Origin: Marthasterias glacialis
Lineage: Eukaryota > Echinodermata > Asteroidea > Forcipulatida > Asteriidae
Direction: 5' to 3'
Assembly (NCBI GenBank): GCA_911728455.2
Contig: OU452238.1
Coordinates: 13,114,049-13,178,048, forward strand
DNA length: 64,000 nucleotides
Positions 59,701 through 64,000 of the stretch are shown one piece after another (positions within the stretch are counted from its first letter, which is position 1; the number at the start of each line of letters is the position of its first letter). A program made the translations under genes and the position numbers. Under the pieces are notes generated by a model. That model saw only the letters and a program-made list of their open reading frames with translations, was not told the DNA's origin and made no database searches.

Positions 59701-62010
59701 TTCTTTAAACAGTAACAAGTTTGATTTCAAGGAACTCCGCAAAACAAATATATCTTCATTGTGATGTAGTCATGAAAAGAGGGGTTTAATAACATCTGCT
59801 AAAATCCTATGATTCGATGCTTTCTTTAAATCTGATTCAGATCCGCACAAGAAAAAAAAAAAGAGTTAGCGTAAAACACTCCTTGCAACGTCGTGACAGC
59901 AGTTGAATCTCCTCTCATTATAAATTGATGGAACTGGTTAGTGGGGGAGATGATCCTTAAGTGCACACAGATTGTAGATATAATTGAAAGCTAGTATTAT
60001 TTACTGCCATTTAGGCAATGCCATGTTCAATGGGCCAATCAGTAATATCCTTGTACATCTCACAGCTAGATATAATCATCCTGTCACGCCAGCCACCGTA
60101 GTCTGCTAACGATAAGGGTTATCTGATTGCCCCGTAACTAATTGCAGAAACATCTCTCATTGGGACGGAAATTAAGAATCGTTCTACGCGCGGATCTGGA
60201 CTAATTTGCTGTACGCGTGTGAACTTGCTGAGGAAAGCCGGATGCAATAACATGGCTAATGGCTCCTCTGTCAATTTGCGTAGCAGATACCATGTTGTTA
60301 ATCCAGTTAATTGGATGTCATGAGAAACACACACGCAGGATTGCAATCGGGAGTCCCAACATGGACTCCAGTGGGGCCATATATCTGCATTTCATTTTCA
60401 TCATATTGGATGACTCACTCCAGCCGTTTGGGGGGATCTATGCAAGCTGGGTCTCCCATCACATTGTTTGGTGAGGATGCAGATGAAGAAGAGAAAGAAG
60501 AAGAAAAAAAAATGCAGTGTCAGACAAACTGAGTCCAGTGCAATTAATACAAGTCCTTAGGGTTCACATTTGCTAAAAAACAGGTGATTATGCTGTATCA
60601 CCTCCAGAGGGTTTGAGTATTAAAAACACTCAAGGCTATGCAGGTTTCAAGCACTGTATTTAGACTACAGGAACAGCACTTCGGAACAATACAAATCTTG
60701 CTCTTGGGGACACTGTGCAGGCCCTAGCTAAGCATTCGTATGTATGTATTTTCTTGAGATATAATTTGATAAAACTTGCCCTGAAAATTCCACAGTGTGT
60801 ACATGTACTTCTTAACCTTGTTGTTGTGTGTGCCTTTTCAGTGTACTGTTAAAGTTCACTGCCCTTTCTAGGTTTTAACATAGAATAACAAACCTACAGG
60901 CTCTATCCTTCTTCAAAAGTTTGCAAGGTGTTTTGATTTGTTTGCTTCTTTTTTCCCCTGTCTTTATGGGGGCGAGGGAAGGGTGCGGGAAATTCAATTT
61001 GATATTTTTGAGTCAAGCAATTGAATAGTTTTAAATGTCAAGAAGGCCTTTTTGGCTGCCTCGACCACTCCCACACAACACTTTTCATTTGTACATCTTT
61101 TATGAATTAAGGTTTACAAAGATGCGTTTGACAATCTGAAACAAAACTGATGGCGTGACTATTAGTGTTCACAAACAATTCTTTTAAGCATGGAGGATGG
61201 AAAAGAAGGAAGTAGTTTTTAATGTGTTTTCAGCTGTTTTTATGGAAAACACTCTCATTAATCCAAACCCACTGTATATTTTATCATTTTAAAGGGATCT
61301 CCTGTTTATTTATTGCTTAAAGAGGATATTTAAAGCTGTGACAGTTCTGGATGATCCTTACCAGCATTGATTTGAACAAGTACACATTGGCCAATAGTTT
61401 CAAAGAGATGCACCATAAATCCAAGTTCTTACACAGGCCTGATGCTGCACAGAGGCAGTGGAGGCAATGGACGTTTATCATGCTGTTACCATCTTGGTCA
61501 TGTTTCCTGTATCCAATAACAGTAATGGATGCTAATATTCATTGTACAAAAAGGAACCAGACTATTTGCCCTTCCAGCCTCGGTTTGGTTACATTAATTT
61601 GAATGGGAGAAAATCAAGATGGCTGCACCATGATAAAGGTCAATTGCCTCCATTGCCCCTGCTCATTGCCTTGGTTGCCCTCGAAATGTTCCAATAGAAA
61701 TTTACAATTTCCTCATAGATGTGCCCTTTTTCAAGAAGAAAATGCCTTGGTGCCCTTGCCCTTTTCAAGAACAAAGCAACCAAACCTGTTTACCTATGTT
61801 ATCGCAATGAAAAGATGACAAATTTTTGACGGAATTCTAATAATACCACCTTTATTATAAGTACACTTTTTGATAGCCCTACCATTTAACTTCCATGGGT
61901 CGATTTGTTTGCTTGTTTTTCTAGATATTTGGCAAGAAGATACTGGCTGGCCTGGACTCATATGCTGCACCAATGCTCGAGCTGGTCACTGCCGTGCTGC
62001 ATGTCGACAA
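4633..62010 (+). CDS. RECK: RECK orthologue, 5' part (exons 1-5, incomplete)
   Basis: The coding sequence is the join of 4633-4693, 6096-6154, 21324-21398, 39103-39139 and 61925-62010 (318 nt, 106 codons, open at the end). RECK is a GPI-anchored extracellular glycoprotein that restrains metalloproteinases (MMP2, MMP9, MMP14, ADAM10) and in vertebrates acts with GPR124 as a WNT7 co-receptor. Residues 1-20 are a signal peptide. Cysteines 24, 25, 34, 38, 61 and 71 form the first six-cysteine repeat, and cysteines 91, 92, 100 and 104 open the second. Exons 3, 4 and 5 align without gaps to the human protein as I recall it, and all splice borders are GT-AG with compatible phases. The segment covers about the first 119 residues of the 971-residue human protein. 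The Kazal modules and GPI signal are outside the window. The orthology call rests on cysteine spacing and segment lengths, since identity per exon is modest. Confidence 0.92.
4694..6095 (+). other. RECK intron 1
   Basis: This is a 1402-bp phase-1 intron with GTAAGAA at the donor and a pyrimidine tract before ACTAG at the acceptor. It is AT-rich. The only structure is a trinucleotide-rich stretch (TAG, TAA and ATT units, about 5255-5318) containing the perfect hairpin at 5276-5310. Nothing else is recognised. Confidence 0.88.
5276..5310. repeat. Perfect 15-bp stem, 5-nt loop hairpin in trinucleotide-rich DNA
   Basis: TAGTACTAGCAGTAA at 5276-5290 pairs perfectly with TTACTGCTAGTACTA at 5296-5310 around the loop AAGTA. 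The flanks are degenerate TAG/TAA triplets, so it probably arose by slippage and templated mirroring in a microsatellite. Confidence 0.6.
6096..6154 (+). CDS. RECK: RECK coding exon 2: start of CC1 repeat
   Basis: This exon is 59 nt and completes residue 21 and encodes residues 22-40. The acceptor follows a pyrimidine-rich tract ending ACTAG, and the donor is CAG|GTAGGT in phase 0. The peptide DPECCHG...ACQASCDQ carries the pattern CC-x8-C-x3-C, the same spacing as human CCNHSKDNQMCRDVCEQ. These are four of the six cysteines of the first repeat. The human glycosylation site at Asn39, directly after the Cys-Cys pair, is replaced by His here. The clean phase 1 join with exon 1 supports both exons. 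Confidence 0.92.
6526..6627 (+). repeat. Dispersed repeat, member A of an inverted pair
   Basis: The reverse complement of this segment matches 19307-19425 along its length. Shared words are TATTGA..CCA, TTCACCTGA, GCCATTTTGGAAG, TTTTAGGTGAC and GTTTAC. The two copies differ by small insertions, so they are old. A second TTCCAAAATGG word just downstream (about 6650) faces the internal one and may mark a larger foldback element. The family is not identified. Confidence 0.6.
7749..7886 (+). promoter_or_regulatory. CCAAT box and YY1-like motif around an ATG
   Basis: ACCAATCAG at 7749-7757 is a perfect NF-Y type CCAAT box. About 125 bp downstream is CAAGATGGCGG (7876-7886), which matches the YY1 motif often found over start codons. 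The ATG inside it opens only 13 codons before a stop. The arrangement could mark an internal promoter with a short first exon, but it could also be chance. Confidence 0.22.
8734..9286 (+). repeat. Dispersed repeat R1, copy 1
   Basis: This copy begins TTAACCAGTTGCCGCC and ends near CACCCGTTTGCTGGCG. It aligns over its whole length (about 0.55 kb) with 11793-12378 and with 63500-64000. Shared landmarks are CCCGTCCAGCCTGACGGGAT, TTGACTTGACAAAGCCAA, GAAGCCTCTC and GGTGAAACGAAG. The copies differ by many substitutions and small gaps. No terminal inverted repeat, poly-A tail or tRNA-like head is visible, so the class is unknown. Confidence 0.75.
11793..12378 (+). repeat. Dispersed repeat R1, copy 2
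   Basis: This copy has the same orientation and landmarks as copy 1 and is about 30 bp longer because of an extra segment near 12020-12100. An antisense open frame at 12070-12405 resembles one in copy 3 (63711-63965), both containing a FA(D/N)F..L...YC..(L/P)DSRPLS pattern. This resemblance follows from the shared DNA and is not evidence of a gene by itself. Confidence 0.75.
13850..14230. promoter_or_regulatory. Less AT-rich intronic block, possible regulatory element
   Basis: This block stands out from its AT-rich surroundings by base composition and complexity. It contains a G9TG4 tract at about 14008 and a purine-rich stretch around 14160-14190. No repeat family or coding signal was recognised, so it is only a candidate conserved noncoding element. 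Confidence 0.2.
16358..16539. mobile_element. Probable non-autonomous hAT-type element (MITE)
   Basis: The left end CAGCATAGCCATAGGGGGG and the reverse complement of the right end, CAGCAACTAAGCCAGGATT, resemble the hAT-like terminal pattern CAGTGGCGTAGCCAGGGGGG. The interior has C- and G-runs with GGGGGCACGTGCCCCC near the left end. An exact 8-bp target duplication is not visible. The element is short and has no coding capacity. Confidence 0.45.
19307..19425 (-). repeat. Dispersed repeat, member B of an inverted pair
   Basis: This is the partner of 6526-6627 in the opposite orientation. It includes TGTGTCACCTAAAAT, CTTCCAAAATGGC and CTCAGGTGAATTGGATCAA. Both lie within intron 2, so the RECK pre-mRNA could in principle pair between them over about 100 bp. 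Confidence 0.6.
20793..21154. mobile_element. MITE with 27-bp perfect terminal inverted repeats
   Basis: The left terminus at 20793-20819 (beginning CTTAAAGCCCCAGCTC) is the exact reverse complement of 21128-21154. The element is about 360 bp and non-coding. TTAA sits at both ends just outside AGCCCC/GGGGCT, which suits a TTAA (piggyBac-like) or TA (mariner-like) target duplication. It ends 169 bp before the exon 3 acceptor region. Confidence 0.8.
21324..21398 (+). CDS. RECK: RECK coding exon 3: middle of CC1 repeat
   Basis: This exon is 75 nt, exactly 25 codons (residues 41-65), in phase 0 at both ends. The acceptor is TATCTTAG and the donor CTG|GTAAGT. It encodes an Arg- and Asn-rich helix-like segment ending NNCPMSL. 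The human segment IFSSKSES...DYCPETM is also 25 residues, with its Cys-Pro at the same positions 21-22, and it shares the R..HL pattern. It supplies the fifth cysteine (C61) of the first repeat. The ATG at its first codon is an internal methionine, not a start. Because the length is a multiple of three, skipping it would keep the frame but remove C61. Confidence 0.86.
21881..21918. repeat. 20-bp tandem duplication
   Basis: ATTATACCCTGAAAGATG occurs at 21881-21898 and again at 21901-21918 with a 20-bp period and no mismatch. Confidence 0.85.
23419..23813 (+). mobile_element. tRNA-headed SINE with (ATT)n tail
   Basis: The head (23419-23503) looks like a leucine-type tRNA. The A box is TGGCAGAGCGG (23423-23433) and the B box GGTTCGAGTCC (23482-23492), both close to consensus. 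It has a long variable region, and its ends GTCGTG and CGTGAC do not form a proper acceptor stem. A body of about 290 bp follows, with CTTAAGCAAGACACTTAACC, TAGGTCCCGTGTG and TAAAAGAACCCAGTGCA, a layout I associate with echinoderm SINEs. It ends GAGCGCTTTGAGACGCCC then (ATT)n at 23796-23813. Such elements are transcribed by RNA polymerase III and moved by a LINE partner. No clear target duplication is seen. Confidence 0.85.
24490..24780. promoter_or_regulatory. GC-richer intronic block, possible regulatory element
   Basis: This block is distinctly richer in C and G than its flanks, with high sequence complexity and no repeat signature. An open frame at 24595-24822 crosses it but shows no domain and no splice-compatible match. 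Regulatory function is a guess from composition. Confidence 0.18.
25129..25146. repeat. (AC)9 microsatellite
   Basis: Nine uninterrupted AC units lie within intron 3. Confidence 0.95.
26950..26979. promoter_or_regulatory. Cluster of nuclear-receptor half-sites
   Basis: AGGTCA (26950-26955), TGACCT (26961-26966), GGGTCA (26969-26974) and AGGTCA (26974-26979) lie within 30 bp, in a GC-richer stretch of intron 3 (about 26740-27010). Half-site clusters like this can bind nuclear receptors. Function is inferred. Confidence 0.3.
27845..28022 (+). mobile_element. Palindromic MITE (CAGGCCTG ends), copy 1
   Basis: This 178-bp element has ends CAGGCTTGATTGCTT and GAAGCATCAGGCCTG, which are near-perfect inverted repeats. 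It is collinear with 50869-51045, sharing GGGCACTTCTA, GGAAATTGTAAATTTCT and a palindrome around GGAGGCAATTGCCTCC that here has one mismatch. No clear target duplication is seen. It is non-coding. Confidence 0.8.
28490..28536 (+). repeat. G-run tract with quadruplex potential
   Basis: Six runs of three to five G occur in 34 bp (28490-28523) and another at 28532-28536. A pyrimidine-rich stretch (about 28433-28488) lies directly upstream, giving a strand-asymmetric boundary. On the transcribed RNA these runs would permit a G-quadruplex. Confidence 0.6.
29266..29341. repeat. Imperfect tandem duplication, about 38-bp unit
   Basis: GAGAGTTTTTGGTGTAATGA and the sequence after it (29266-29304) recur at 29305-29341 with GTGTAATGATCTTTCCCC shared and small gaps. 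Confidence 0.8.
30462..30506. repeat. T32 followed directly by G13
   Basis: Thirty-two T and then thirteen G form a compound homopolymer. Its exact length is probably uncertain because such runs are hard to sequence. Confidence 0.9.
32047..32161. mobile_element. Short MITE with GTCGATTTCACAAA-type ends
   Basis: The left end CTGGGTCGATTTCACAAAGC and the reverse complement of the right end, AGGGGTAGATTTCACAAAAC, match at most positions. Both are followed inside by CTAGTC-type words. The element is about 115 bp and non-coding. The family is not named. Confidence 0.65.
36571..36605. repeat. (ATTTG)6 pentanucleotide microsatellite
   Basis: Six perfect ATTTG units (36571-36600) are followed by a decayed one. 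Confidence 0.95.
39103..39139 (+). CDS. RECK: RECK coding exon 4: 37-nt microexon closing CC1
   Basis: This 37-nt microexon (12 codons plus one base) encodes residues 66-77, TTFWHCVNTSAP. It matches human VEIWNCMNSSLP residue for residue in length. It keeps the Trp, the sixth cysteine of the repeat (C71) and the N-glycosylation sequon (N73-T74-S75, equal to human Asn86). The acceptor TTGTCATTTCAG is strong and the donor CCAG|GTAGGA is acceptable, in phase 1. Introns of 17.7 and 22.8 kb flank it. Skipping it would shift the frame, so its definition is essential for the protein. The surrounding open frame at 38839-39231 is read-through into the introns and not the true gene model. Confidence 0.88.
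42591..42793. mobile_element. Foldback MITE with about 58-bp inverted ends
   Basis: The first 58 bp (beginning ACTAATCCGAGCAGC) and the last 58 bp (ending GCTGCTCGGATTAGT) are imperfect inverted repeats. They share CGTTYATGG, GTTTACACCAC and GCAGCTATGGCCGCC. About 85 bp lie between the arms. The whole is 203 bp and non-coding. TA next to the ends would suit a TA target duplication, but this is not certain. Confidence 0.8.
45238..45250 (+). promoter_or_regulatory. DR1-type nuclear receptor site
   Basis: AGGTTAAAGGTCA is a direct repeat of the half-site with a one-base spacer, the form bound by HNF4, RXR or COUP-TF type receptors. A single 13-bp match in 64 kb can occur by chance. Confidence 0.25.
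47500..47660. promoter_or_regulatory. CpG-rich block inside intron 4
   Basis: About 14 CpG occur in 160 bp, the densest stretch in this intron, next to a TTTGATCATCAA-like AT core (about 47596-47608). It lies 26 bp or more upstream of a GA repeat. It may be an enhancer or alternative promoter. No coding or repeat signature was seen. Confidence 0.25.
47709..47735. repeat. (AG)13 microsatellite
   Basis: This is an uninterrupted AG run of 27 bases. Confidence 0.95.
49217..49231. repeat. C15 homopolymer
   Basis: Fifteen consecutive C; the length is probably uncertain in the assembly. Confidence 0.9.
50869..51045 (+). mobile_element. Palindromic MITE (CAGGCCTG ends), copy 2, with target duplication
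   Basis: This is the best-preserved copy, at 177 bp. The ends CAGGCCTGATTGCTTC and GAAGCATCAGGCCTG are inverted repeats with one extra base. It is flanked by TCATCA on both sides (50863-50868 and 51046-51051), a probable 6-bp target site duplication. Near the right end is a perfect 28-bp palindrome centred on GGCAATTGCC. No coding capacity; it would need a transposase in trans. Confidence 0.85.
51685..51775. repeat. Degenerate (CAAA)/(CAAC) repeat
   Basis: Interrupted AAAC, AACA and AACC units run over about 90 bp. This low-complexity DNA is the source of the cysteine- and valine-rich antisense open frames at this place. Confidence 0.9.
54395..54464. repeat. Perfect 35-bp tandem duplication
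   Basis: The 35-bp unit beginning GCACCTACCAAGACTAGCTG is present twice without a mismatch (54395-54429 and 54430-54464). Perfect identity suggests a recent duplication or an assembly error. Confidence 0.9.
55690..56110. promoter_or_regulatory. Complex, less AT-rich intronic block
   Basis: This block has higher GC and CpG than its flanks, no repeat signature and no coherent coding signal. Candidate regulatory element only. Confidence 0.18.
57547..57865. mobile_element. MITE with 26-bp terminal inverted repeats
   Basis: The left end (GTTGTGTGCCCGGTAAAAGG, from 57547) and the right end (to 57865) are inverted repeats of 26 bp with one mismatch. Subterminal copies of GGTAAAAGG and GTAAAAGGGC are scattered inside each end, as is common for transposase binding sites. 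It is 319 bp and non-coding. No clear target duplication. Confidence 0.8.
59221..59253. promoter_or_regulatory. Tandem MYB-like inverted sites
   Basis: ACCAGTTTTAACTGG occurs at 59221-59235 and again, identical, at 59239-59253. Each unit has CAGTT and AACTG facing each other, giving four MYB-like cores in 33 bp. The next 60 bp contain ATGCAAAT (59281-59288), a perfect octamer, and the homeodomain-like word AATTAATTAG. Confidence 0.3.
59860..60480. promoter_or_regulatory. Long complex block, possible conserved noncoding element
   Basis: About 600 bp of non-repetitive, high-complexity DNA with several GATA, ATTA and CCAAT-like words. It contrasts with the low-complexity flanks, and open frames across it have no recognisable domain. 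The call rests on composition alone. Confidence 0.2.
61434..61788 (-). mobile_element. Palindromic MITE, copy 3, interrupted by another MITE
   Basis: The sequence is the reverse complement of the 50869-51045 type: CAGGCCTGATGCTGC at the left, the GGAGGCAAT arm, then after a 170-bp interruption CAATTGCCTCCATTGCCCC and the rest to AACCTG. The interruption (61471-61640) splits the central palindrome. The element ends 136 bp before exon 5. Confidence 0.8.
61471..61640. mobile_element. 170-bp MITE nested in the palindromic MITE
   Basis: The left end ACGTTTATCATGCTG...CCATCTTGG and the reverse complement of the right end, ACCTTTATCATGGTG...CCATCTTGA, form an imperfect terminal inverted repeat of about 27 bp. 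It is absent from the two other copies of the host element. It must therefore have inserted later. Confidence 0.7.
61925..62010 (+). CDS. RECK: RECK coding exon 5: start of CC2 repeat
   Basis: This exon is 86 nt; it completes residue 78 (Asp) and encodes residues 79-106. The acceptor TTTTTCTAG and donor CAA|GTAAGT are both strong; the exon ends in phase 0. The peptide IWQEDTGWPGLICCTN...GHCRAACRQ has 28 complete codons, as does human VFKKSDGWVGLGCCEL...LECRQACKQ. It keeps the GW..GL motif and the CC-x7-C-x3-C pattern that opens the second repeat. A predicted open frame from 61870 to 62361 contains this exon but extends into both introns. The next exon should encode the rest of CC2 and was not found before base 64000. 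Confidence 0.92.
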
Positions 62011-64000
62011 GTAAGTACATTTTATGCATTAATGAGCTCATCTTCATCAAGTTCAGGATGGGCTGAGCTGTGTTTTCTTAGCAGTTTTCAGTTCACGAGC
62101 TGTAAACATCAAGCAAACAAAAGTCATGCTTTCTTGCCATTGGCTTTTTCTATTACTAGAAAGGTGGTGAAGCAAATGTATATTTGTACTCATGGAGACA
62201 TTTCGTTTACTTCCATTCATCTTGATTTAAATCAATGCGAGGCTACAATGAATAGTTTGGTCCTTTCTCGTGAGATGCGAATAAGAGCTATCACAGTTGA
62301 TGTGTGTATAGGGAACCTGACCAAGGTCAACCTTCGGTTTATTTTGGTGACATTTGAGTGACACTTGATGTTTGTAGCTTTTGGCCAGACTCCGATGTGA
62401 TTTGACTGATCAGGACATCAGAGGGATTTGCCAAAGGGTTTCAAAGCAGGGGTACAGCAGATCCATGGCAGATCAGAGGGCCAGACACCCTGTGGTGACT
62501 AAAAACTACTTAGTGTCCATGGGTGTAACAACCTACCCCACTGATGACAGGCACCTGCATCAAATTCATCAAAAAGTATTCTTGGTCTTAGTATTATGGT
62601 GTGCAATATTTCAGTCAACGTTTCTTGAATAAAAGTGCAATAAAACATGTCAGATATTTTATGAAGTTCTTTTGTTTTATTGATGGAAGAATAAGCTGCA
62701 ACAGAAAAGAGAAAGGAAATTATTCTTTTAGGTTAAATTGCATGTAAGCAACTTTTGGAAATCTTTAAAAACAAATTACTCACATTTTCACCCAACTTGG
62801 CCCAGTTCTCAACATTTCCCTTGTAAATTTACCAATACCTGTACAAGTTTATTTTATTACTCAACCCCGCTGTGTGTGAATTTCTCTGCTTGGTCAAATT
62901 ACAATTCATTTTTATGACCCATAAAAACTTCAAATGATTAATCATGGTTCCATTCTCTAAAATGTCTGGCATTGAGGACCATCCATCATTGAGTGAGCGA
63001 TTTCACAATCATAAAACCTTCACACATACCCTCTCTTGTCGGCTCAACAACAGAAATCACTAACTGCAGAATGGCTTTCACAGTCGTATACCATTTTTGA
63101 CAAGTGCATAGTTTATATCCTGAAGTCTAGGGCCCCATGCCAGGCAGGGCCCACTGTCAAACAGCTGTTGGATTAACCTTTTCAATTAATGGCATAAAAA
63201 AGGTTAAAACAAACTTATTCATCCCATTCAGGAACACATCCCAATGTTTTGAAAGTAAGCAGTATGAGCTTTAGGTTTATATGAAGGAACCAGCCTAGTG
63301 AGTAGTCTCAAAGAAAGTTGTATGCACTTTTGGTTTTTAAAGATGAAGGAACACAACTCAATCTTTTGATGGCCGTGGTATTGACCTAAACCTGCTGATG
63401 TCATCACTCATGATATTTCTTGGTTGAGCAGTTTTTAAAGTCAGATTTCCTGTGTTTGACTGTGCACTGGGTGCATTTGAGGAAATGCACACCTTATCTT
63501 TAACCAGTTGCCGCCATGATTCTTCAATTTTTTCCCGTCCAGCCTGACGAGATTATGTTCTCGGAATTGCTGGAATCATTTTTCCTTTGACTTGACAAAG
63601 CCATGTGAAGAAAGATCTTCTTTATTGCGCCATGATTTTTGTTTTCTCTGTCAAGAAAATGTTCAAATTCATGCACTGTGAATTGCAAAAATCTTGCCAG
63701 TGTGTCACTACTAACGATGTGTACTAAATGTGGAACCAAGGCTATTGGCCATTGAGCCAAAATACAATGAATGAACAACGGTGGAAGCCTCTCTATGACT
63801 CCTAATCTTCTTCTTGGAACAAGAGGACAAAGGTCTGGAATCAGGGATTAGACAATAATGCCTGCACAATAGCCAAAAATTGGCAAAAGATTGAGTGCCA
63901 TATGTCCTGTTTGTGTGGGTGAAACGAAGCATTACGTGGCATGTGCATGCTCTATGCACGCTCACAATGGTATGTCAGGGCGACCTTTGTTCCGATATTC
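62011..64000 (+). other. RECK intron 5 (runs off the window)
   Basis: This intron begins GTAAGTAC after exon 5 in phase 0. No segment before 64000 has the cysteine pattern expected for the next CC2 exon. From 62011 to about 63490 I see no repeat or gene; from 63500 the intron enters R1 copy 3. Confidence 0.8.
63500..64000 (+). repeat. Dispersed repeat R1, copy 3 (cut by the window edge)
   Basis: This copy begins TTAACCAGTTGCCGCCATG and follows the R1 landmarks (TTTCCCGTCCAGCCTGACG, TTGACTTGACAAAGCC, GGAAGCCTCTCTATG, GGGTGAAACGAAGCATTAC) to the last base. It has an internal loss of about 30 bp near 63590 compared with copy 1. Confidence 0.75.

Larger units (their letters stand above)
39140..61924 (+). 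other. RECK intron 4 (22.8 kb)
   Basis: This is a phase-1 intron, GTAGGA to TTTCTAG. It holds a foldback MITE (42591-42793), a DR1-like site (45238-45250), a CpG-rich block (47500-47660), a GA microsatellite, a C15 run, palindromic MITE copy 2 (50869-51045), a CAAA-rich stretch, a 35-bp tandem duplication (54395-54464), a block at 55690-56110, a MITE (57547-57865), motif clusters at 59221-59312, a complex block (about 59860-60480) and palindromic MITE copy 3 (61434-61788). In 39145-42590, 42800-45230, 45260-47490, 47740-49210, 49240-50860, 51780-54390, 56120-57540, 57870-59210 and 60490-61430 I see no gene or named element. The longest open frame (50238-50717, minus) has no recognisable domain. 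Confidence 0.85.

Noticed and set aside
61870-62361. 163-codon open frame as a single-exon gene
   Set aside because: Only 61925-62010 matches RECK and is bounded by strong splice sites; the rest is intron read-through.
1-64000. Retroviral, LTR or LINE coding remnants
   Set aside because: No open frame in any phase shows reverse transcriptase, integrase, protease or capsid patterns that I could recognise.

Overview
The window reads as a stretch of an animal nuclear genome, most likely an invertebrate deuterostome and probably an echinoderm such as a sea star. The grounds are very long AT-rich introns with GT-AG borders, many short inverted-repeat DNA elements, a tRNA-headed SINE of a type I associate with echinoderms, and heavy use of the short palindromes TACATGTA and TAGGCCTA. 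The clade call is an inference. There are no bacterial-style gene blocks, no CRISPR array, and no retroviral or LTR remnant that I can recognise.

One gene accounts for the window: the 5' part of a RECK orthologue (reversion-inducing cysteine-rich protein with Kazal motifs) on the + strand. Five coding exons are visible at 4633-4693, 6096-6154, 21324-21398, 39103-39139 and 61925-62010. They total 318 nt (106 codons) spread over 57.4 kb, so about 0.55% of the span is coding. They encode a signal peptide, the complete first six-cysteine repeat (CC1) and the start of the second (CC2). Intron phases run 1, 0, 0, 1, 0, and the peptides of exons 3, 4 and 5 have the same lengths as the matching human segments. 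The remaining exons (further CC repeats, frizzled-like region, Kazal modules, GPI signal) lie beyond base 64000. A 14-codon upstream ORF ends on the RECK start codon in an ATGA overlap.

Layout: 1-4591 is 5' flank with a CpG-dense block at 1717-1836. Intron 1 (1.4 kb) is mostly featureless. Intron 2 (15.2 kb) carries two copies of a 0.55-kb dispersed repeat (R1), one half of an inverted repeat pair and its partner, a probable hAT-type MITE and a MITE with near-perfect 27-bp ends. Intron 3 (17.7 kb) carries the SINE, a 178-bp palindromic MITE, a G-rich tract, a T32G13 run and another MITE. Intron 4 (22.8 kb) carries two further foldback or inverted-repeat MITEs, two more copies of the palindromic MITE (one with a second MITE nested in it, 136 bp before exon 5), microsatellites and several GC-rich blocks that could be regulatory. 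Intron 5 begins at 62011 and runs off the window inside a third R1 copy.

No second protein-coding gene is supported. The other open frames of 60-160 codons lack recognisable domains, lack convincing splice context, or lie in repeats. Large parts of the introns hold nothing I can name.
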